NCBI GenBank assembly: GCA_030612085.1
Contig: JAUWOM010000032.1
Location: 1 to 10,471, forward strand
DNA: 10,471 bases
Direction of reading: 5' to 3'
Source of the DNA: Actinomycetes bacterium
Lineage (GTDB): Bacteria; Actinomycetota; Humimicrobiia; JAHJRV01
Part shown: in pieces, positions 6,603 to 10,471 of the stretch
How the letters are laid out: every line of letters begins with the position of its first letter
Position numbering within the stretch: the stretch's first letter is position 1
Made by a program: the position numbers and the translations under genes
Notes under the pieces: model-generated
Told to the model about the DNA's origin: nothing
The model's input: only the letters and a program-made list of their open reading frames with translations
Databases searched by the model: none

Positions 6603-8132
6603 TTAAATTAGTTCTAATAATTCTTCTTCATTGATATTTTTTTCAATACCAGAGCAGTCTATTTCATTTTTTATACTTCCCTGCTTTAGAATTAAAATTC
6701 TTGTACAATATTTGATCAACTCTGATAATTCAGATGAAACCAGGATTACTCCATTTCCCGCTTGAGTAAAATCATAAATAATTTTAAAAATGTCTTCTTT
6801 AGATTTTATATCAATACCAGTTGTAGGATCATCTAATAATAGTACTCTTGGATTAGTAATTATTGTTTTAGCAATAATTACTTTTTGTTGATTACCTCCT
6901 GATAAATATTTTATTTTTTGATCTATATTTTCCAATTTTATTTTTAACTTTTGTACAAGATTATTTACTATTTTATTTCCATTAGTGTCGTTTATAAAAA
7001 ATAAAAAATTCATTAGTTTATCTAATATTGATAATAAAATATTATCTCTAATTGAAAAATTTAATATTAACCCTTGCTTTTTTCTGTCTTCTGGAATTAG
7101 TGCAATCCCGTTTTTTCTCGCATCGCTTATACTGTTAATTTTTATTTTTTTCCCATCTAGCTTTAATAATTTATCACATTTTTTATCGAAACCATAAATG
7201 GAATTTAGCATTTCAGTTTTTCCACTTCCTAATAATCCTGCAACTCCCACTATTTCACCTTTGTAAACATTTAATTTTATATCCTTTAACTTATTGGCTG
7301 TATCATTTTTCAGATACTTAATTTCAAGTAATGGATTTGAGGATTTATCTATTTTTTTTCTTTTAAAATAATTATTTTCATAAGTATTATATCCAACTAA
7401 TGCTTTAATAACATCATTTAATTTAGTATTTTTAACATAATCGGTAAAAACATTTCTACCATCTCTTAAAACAGTAACTCTATCACAAATCTTAAATATA
7501 TCATCTAGATAATGAGATATAAATATAATAGATATACCTTTATTCTTTAATCTCTTCATTACCTCAAATAATAATTCTGTTTCTTTGTAAGATAATGCAG
7601 CAGTTGGTTCATCAAATATTAAAATCTCACCTTTTTGAGCTAAAGATTTTGCAATTTCTACTATTTGACAATAACTTATACCCAAATTTTTAATTTTTTC
7701 TTTGGGATCTATGTCTTCACCCATTTTTAATTCATTTAGTATTTTTTTTGTTTCCCTTTCGATATACTTATCATCAGTCAAAAAACCCTTTGTTGGTTCA
7801 ATACCTAGAAAAACATTTTCCCCAACAGTTAAAGAAGGAATTAAACTAAATTCTTGAAACACTGTACTTATTGCATATTGTTTCGGATTTAAATAATTTT
7901 CATTATCATCAATCAATTTACCATTGATAATTATTTTTCCGCTATCGCTCGTATACACTCCATTTAATATTTTTATGAGTGTTGATTTTCCAGCACCATT
8001 TTGTCCAACTAATCCGTGTATTTCTCCCTTAACTAAGTTTAAGTCAACATCTGATAATACCTTAACTCCAATAAAAGTTTTATTTATTTTAAGCATTTCA
8101 ATTATAAAATCATTAGAATTTAGATTAACCAC
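6603..8132 (-). CDS. Sugar ABC transporter ATP-binding protein, two NBDs (RbsA/MglA type)
   Basis: 509 residues, the standard length for a fused double ATPase of the CUT2 sugar-transport family. Domain 1: Walker A GQNGAGKST (43-51), Q-loop Gln93, a degenerate signature LGISYCQ (150-156) as is common in this family, Walker B ILIFDEPTAAL (170-180) and His207. Domain 2: degenerate Walker A GLLGSGKTE (299-307), PEDRKKQGL (347-355), canonical signature LSGGNQQK (410-417), Walker B LLLDDPTTGID (431-441) and the SSELSEL segment (466-472). In domain 2 the usual catalytic Glu after Walker B Asp is Asp (DD instead of DE). The start is GTG at 8132, with AGAGGT (8146-8141) 8 nt upstream. A short ATG frame at 8138 is out of frame. 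It works with the permease downstream and the binding protein upstream. Confidence 0.95.
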   Translation of the reverse strand: MVNLNSNDFIIEMLKINKTFIGVKVLSDVDLNLVKGEIHGLVGQNGAGKSTLIKILNGVYTSDSGKIIINGKLIDDNENYLNPKQYAISTVFQEFSLIPSLTVGENVFLGIEPTKGFLTDDKYIERETKKILNELKMGEDIDPKEKIKNLGISYCQIVEIAKSLAQKGEILIFDEPTAALSYKETELLFEVMKRLKNKGISIIFISHYLDDIFKICDRVTVLRDGRNVFTDYVKNTKLNDVIKALVGYNTYENNYFKRKKIDKSSNPLLEIKYLKNDTANKLKDIKLNVYKGEIVGVAGLLGSGKTEMLNSIYGFDKKCDKLLKLDGKKIKINSISDARKNGIALIPEDRKKQGLILNFSIRDNILLSILDKLMNFLFFINDTNGNKIVNNLVQKLKIKLENIDQKIKYLSGGNQQKVIIAKTIITNPRVLLLDDPTTGIDIKSKEDIFKIIYDFTQAGNGVILVSSELSELIKYCTRILILKQGSIKNEIDCSGIEKNINEEELLELI

Positions 8133-8168
8133 TCCATTTAACCTCTATTATTTATTGCCTTGGTCAGA

Positions 8169-8228
8169 GGAGACCTCACTAAAATTACTTCCTTGATTTT
8201 ATTAAAATGGCAATTTTAAGAGGTCTCC
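8169..8228 (-). promoter_or_regulatory. Intercistronic hairpin between binding protein and ATPase genes
   Basis: The arms GGAGACCTCACTAAAATT (8169-8186) and AATTTTAAGAGGTCTCC (8212-8228) are inverted repeats. The outer 9 bp pair perfectly (GGAGACCTC with GAGGTCTCC), then an inner AT stem with one bulge, around a 25-nt centre. The structure lies 29 nt after the binding-protein stop and 36 nt before the ATPase start. There is no U-run after the minus-strand stem (CTCTGACC follows), so it is not a typical terminator. In many sugar ABC operons a hairpin here protects the upstream mRNA and allows excess binding protein over membrane subunits. That role is inferred. Confidence 0.7.
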
Positions 8229-8257
8229 ACCTAATTCTTTAATATTTTATCCTAATT

Positions 8258-9400
8258 TTATTTAAGCGCCTCAAGAATTACATCCGGTAATTCAAATCTG
8301 TATGATTCGAACCAATGTTCTTTTAAATTTTTTTTAGTAACAGCAACAGCTGGAACTATAGCAAAAGATTCTGGAACTTTACCGAGTATTCCCCATGCAA
8401 GAAGATATGTACGGACATATCCCAATAAGTAAGAAACGTCCATAGATGCACCAACAACATTACCATCTTGTGCCATATCTAATGCTAAGGTTTCTGTTAA
8501 TTCATTAGTTGTTAGTTTAATATCTGGTCTGCTTGCGGATCTTATCGCGGATAACGCATAATCAGCATTTACATTAAATGAAGAATATATACCATTTATC
8601 TCTGGATGTTGCACTATCATTGCTCCTACTATAGCTTCGACATCTTCATTTGTGACAAATCCCTGCTCAGCTACTATTTCCATGTCGGGCATGCTTTCTA
8701 TCGTTTCTTTAAAACCCCTATCCCATTCATTTGTATTCCAAAATTTTACTCCATGATACACATATCCTATTTTACCCTCTTGTCCTTCATCTCTAATAGC
8801 CTCTGCTAATATTTCTGCAGCTGTTTGGCCCATACTATAACAGTCATCAGTAGCCATTCCTGCATATTCTATACCCATTCTATAACCTTCTGGAACACCA
8901 CTCATAAAGGATAATACAACACCTTTCTCAACAGCAGGTCTAAATGCTTCGGCTGCTTGAACTGGATCAATTGCAAGAGATGTTATACAATCAGGATTTA
9001 ATGCCAAAACAGTCTCTATGTTTATTTGTTGCTTTGCTGGATCCATTTCAGAATCCGTAATAGATATTAATTCCATATTTAATTCTTTAAGTGCTTGCTT
9101 CGCTCCCATTACTCTTGCTTCTTCTGCAACATGCAAATCCTGACAAATAAAAGCAACTTTAGCATTTATTTCTCTAACTTGTTGTATCTCTTCTTCTGTT
9201 AATTTAAGTATTTCCGAAAACCAAATTGGTTTCTCTCCCTTTGGGCCTCTTGTCATTGGTTCCACTTTTGTATATTCTGCCCATTTTTCAATCTGCTCAG
9301 AGACTGTAACTTCTTCAATCTGCTCTTCTGCAAGCGAAAAACTTACTATCATCGATATACACATTGTTAATACTAATAGACATAATAATATCTTTTTCAT
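8258..9400 (-). CDS. Periplasmic sugar-binding protein of the ABC transporter
   Basis: 380 residues. A signal peptide of Lys-Lys followed by a hydrophobic core ends in SFSLA, with likely signal peptidase I cleavage after Ala24. Cys14 is not in a lipobox, so the mature protein should be free in a periplasm rather than a lipoprotein. The body has the periplasmic-binding-protein type 1 (RbsB/LacI-like) layout: AKVAFICQDLHV about 80-91, GAKQALKELNMEL, a DPAKQQINIETVLALNPDCI segment ending near 139, the hinge region, GKIGYVYHGV and a second lobe from about 230. A spacer of about 50 acidic residues precedes the fold, longer than in RbsB. ATG at 9400 with AGGAAGGA (9414-9407) upstream. It is the first gene of the transporter operon, so its ligand decides the substrate, which cannot be read from sequence. 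Confidence 0.94.
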   Translation of the reverse strand: MKKILLCLLVLTMCISMIVSFSLAEEQIEEVTVSEQIEKWAEYTKVEPMTRGPKGEKPIWFSEILKLTEEEIQQVREINAKVAFICQDLHVAEEARVMGAKQALKELNMELISITDSEMDPAKQQINIETVLALNPDCITSLAIDPVQAAEAFRPAVEKGVVLSFMSGVPEGYRMGIEYAGMATDDCYSMGQTAAEILAEAIRDEGQEGKIGYVYHGVKFWNTNEWDRGFKETIESMPDMEIVAEQGFVTNEDVEAIVGAMIVQHPEINGIYSSFNVNADYALSAIRSASRPDIKLTTNELTETLALDMAQDGNVVGASMDVSYLLGYVRTYLLAWGILGKVPESFAIVPAVAVTKKNLKEHWFESYRFELPDVILEALK

Positions 9401-9754
9401 TTTTATTCCTTCCTTTAAAATTAATAATATTCTTGAAAAATTTAGCTTGAGTCTTGATTAAAATGATAGTCTACTATCCACTGAAACAAATTTCACCTAT
9501 TATAATCCATAATCATCATCTCCTTTCCTTTCAAAAAAACATCTACCAAAAAATTTCAAATCCAAATTCTTTTCATACAATCCTAATTTATTACCTCCTT
9601 ATACTCTAACTATGATATTTAAAACTCCCTTACTATAACTCTCCTCTCTCCATCACCCCTTTCTGCAAATAACATTTTTGACAAATTTTTTATAGATAAC
9701 AATTATTATTAATTACATTTTACTTAATTTTCTATACTATGTTTAACAAACCAC
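9401..9754 (-). other. Leader region upstream of the transporter operon
   Basis: About 350 bases without a recognisable gene, and the most likely place for the operon promoter. On the minus strand a TATAAT (9504-9499) could be a -10 box, but no good -35 lies 16-18 nt upstream. A strong AAGGAGGT (9600-9593) precedes only a short frame, TTG at 9580 to TAA at 9500 (26 codons, Phe- and Asp-rich), at a poor 12-nt spacing. This may be a leader peptide or the scrap of a lost gene. A GATAGT/ACTATC dyad lies at 9465-9478. I see no riboswitch fold that I can name. Confidence 0.4.
9465..9478. promoter_or_regulatory. Short dyad, candidate operator upstream of binding-protein gene
   Basis: GATAGT and ACTATC form a perfect 6-bp inverted repeat with a 2-base centre, ending 65 nt before the binding-protein ATG and just downstream of a TATAAT. 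The position suits a repressor site or a small leader hairpin. No regulator gene lies in the window to pair with it, so the call is tentative. Confidence 0.3.
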
Positions 9755-10084
9755 TTATTTCATATCATTATGGTATAATAATAAAATAAGATTTTTTTGT
9801 TTATCAAGATTCAAATTTTCCTTAATTATTTTTATGTAAGCCAACATCTGGGATACAGAAATGTTTATAAATGATTCAATAATGTCAAATTTAAAATTTT
9901 AGTCAGAAAGTAGATAATTTATATCCTTACTATCAACAATACCAATATCTTTCCTACCTACTAACAAAACTTTAGATCCAAGGTTTAAAATTTTCTTAAT
10001 AATTTCTTCATTTTTAAACAGATTTATACTCAAAGTGTAAACACTACTCGAAATTAGTACATTTAAATCAAAAACTATCTTTTC
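9755..10084 (-). pseudogene. Decayed SIS-domain sugar isomerase/deglycase, C-terminal remnant
   Basis: Minus-strand translation from 10084 gives EKIVFDLNVLISSSVYTLS, then GSKVLLVGRKDIGIVDSKD up to a TAA at 9901-9899. The same frame continues NFKFDIIESFINISVSQMLA and LNLDKQKNL to a final TAA at 9757-9755. This resembles the second SIS (sugar isomerase) domain of GlmS/AgaS/fructosamine-deglycase-like proteins: a VLISxSxxT phosphosugar loop, a GxKVLxVG strand, and the C-terminal pattern LQLLAYxxALxxGLDPDxPxNL. There is no start codon with a ribosome binding site. A TGA precedes the first codon, one internal stop breaks the frame, and the N-terminal domain is missing. A phosphosugar-processing SIS enzyme would fit beside a sugar transporter and oxidoreductases. 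The identification is from pattern memory, so moderately confident. Confidence 0.65.
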
Positions 10085-10109
10085 TCAGTAAATTTATCAA
10101 GTAGTAAAG

Positions 10110-10128
10110 AAGCCTCTAAAAGAGGCTT
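10110..10128 (-). terminator. Perfect 8-bp hairpin, probable terminator of the small ORF upstream
   Basis: AAGCCTCT (10110-10117), a 3-base loop and AGAGGCTT (10121-10128) form a perfect stem. On the minus strand it follows directly on the 52-codon ORF, whose TAA overlaps its first bases. The trailing sequence CTTTACTACTT has only a short T-run, so termination may be weak. The opposite direction has AAATTCTTATT, also weak. Confidence 0.55.
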
Positions 10129-10285
10129 AAATTCTTATTAGCCAGTCTTCTCTATTTTCTTTTTCTCTTGGTACCTTATATATCTTTTGAACTATTCTTT
10201 CAAATCGATGTTGCTTACATAATATTCTTAATTTAAAAAATATTAACCAGTACATATTCTCTTTACGGTAAAACCATTTAACCAT
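10127..10285 (-). CDS. Small basic protein of unknown function (52 codons)
   Basis: An ATG at 10285 with a strong GGAGGTGG (10295-10288) just upstream opens 52 codons rich in Lys, Arg and aromatic residues (MVKWFYRKENMYWLIFF at the start, REKENREDW near the end). It closes with TAA directly on a hairpin. The frame stays open further upstream to a GTG at 10369, but the ATG has the ribosome binding site. I recognise no family and no clear membrane span beyond a short hydrophobic WLIFF. The good ribosome binding site and the hairpin after the stop favour a real small gene. The decayed genes nearby leave open that it is a scrap. Confidence 0.4.
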   Translation of the reverse strand: MVKWFYRKENMYWLIFFKLRILCKQHRFERIVQKIYKVPREKENREDWLIRI

Positions 10286-10387
10286 TACCACCTCCAAAGA
10301 AGGTAGTTTTTTAAGGTGAAATAAATAATTCCCATATTTCATAAACATTTTCGTTATTTTTATTAACACATTTATCCTAGATTTTAA

Positions 10388-10471
10388 CTAAGAAAAAACC
10401 GAAAAATGAAATATCTCCTGTAAAGGAATAGTTGCAGCAGCAATTACTCTAAAGTCTTCTCCTAAAGAAGT
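10388..10471 (-). other. Possible 3' end of an upstream reading frame at the window edge
   Basis: One minus-strand frame is open from the window edge for 27 codons (TSLGEDFRVIAAATIPLQEI onward) to TAG at 10390-10388. Codon composition is protein-like (GlyGluAsp, Ala-rich), but the piece is too short to assign. It may be the end of a gene or a decayed fragment. Confidence 0.3.

Noticed and set aside
6985..8196. Plus-strand open frames (6985-7197 and 7924-8196) opposite the ATPase gene
   Set aside because: Both are shadows of the clear ATPase reading frame, low-complexity in composition and without ribosome binding sites.
8169..8228. Rho-independent terminator after the binding-protein gene
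   Set aside because: No T-run follows the stem on the minus strand, and the ATPase gene needed for transport lies just downstream. An internal mRNA-processing or stabilising hairpin fits better.
8606..8809. Plus-strand open frame opposite the binding-protein gene
   Set aside because: Antisense to a conserved gene. The His/Tyr/Phe-rich translation fits no family.
9499..9504. TATAAT on the minus strand as a defined promoter of the transporter operon
   Set aside because: No acceptable -35 element at 16-18 nt; the nearest TTGAAA is 24 nt away. Mentioned only within the leader-region entry.
1..10471. CRISPR arrays, tRNA or rRNA genes, insertion sequences or phage genes
   Set aside because: I see no regular direct repeats, no cloverleaf or rRNA-like conserved stretches, and no transposase or integrase motifs on either strand.

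Overview
The window comes from an AT-rich (roughly one third G+C by eye) bacterial genome. Every convincing gene lies on the minus strand, so transcription runs from high to low coordinates. Strong AGGAGG-type ribosome binding sites, frequent TTG/GTG starts and very short intergenic gaps suggest a low-GC anaerobe, such as a Firmicutes- or Atribacterota-like lineage. The solute-binding protein has a plain Sec signal peptide without a lipobox, which points mildly to a diderm cell with a true periplasm. The taxonomic placement is inference only.

The core is a carbohydrate-uptake and catabolism operon. In transcription order it encodes: a periplasmic sugar-binding protein (9400-8258); a 60-nt hairpin region (8228-8169); a two-domain sugar ABC ATPase of the RbsA/MglA type (8132-6603); an RbsC-type permease (6581-5637); a decayed Gfo/Idh/MocA oxidoreductase (5497-5062, pseudogene); an IolE-like TIM-barrel sugar isomerase/epimerase (5033-4245); an intact Gfo/Idh/MocA dehydrogenase (4210-3209); a small VOC-fold metalloprotein (3186-2866); and a divergent cyclase-family protein (2829-2158). 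After 189 nt comes an extended SDR sugar epimerase/dehydrogenase (1968-985). After a further 582 nt, which hold a decayed M20 peptidase, comes the 5' part of a second, different sugar-phosphate isomerase/epimerase (402 to the window edge).

Taken together: the binding protein, ATPase and permease import a monosaccharide-like compound. The Gfo/Idh/MocA enzyme and the SDR probably oxidise or epimerise it with NAD(P). The two TIM-barrel proteins isomerise keto/aldo intermediates. The VOC and cyclase-family proteins handle some further rearrangement or hydrolysis. No sugar kinase or aldolase is visible, so the pathway is incomplete here and the substrate cannot be named.

The upstream end (9401-10471) has no clear long gene. 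It holds a decayed SIS-domain sugar isomerase remnant (10084-9755), a perfect 8-bp hairpin (10110-10128), a 52-codon ORF with a good ribosome binding site (10285-10127), and the end of an unidentified reading frame at the window edge. At least three pseudogenes (SIS, Gfo/Idh, M20) sit in and around otherwise intact genes. This is the most distinctive feature of the region and suggests a pathway that is being remodelled or is partly decaying.
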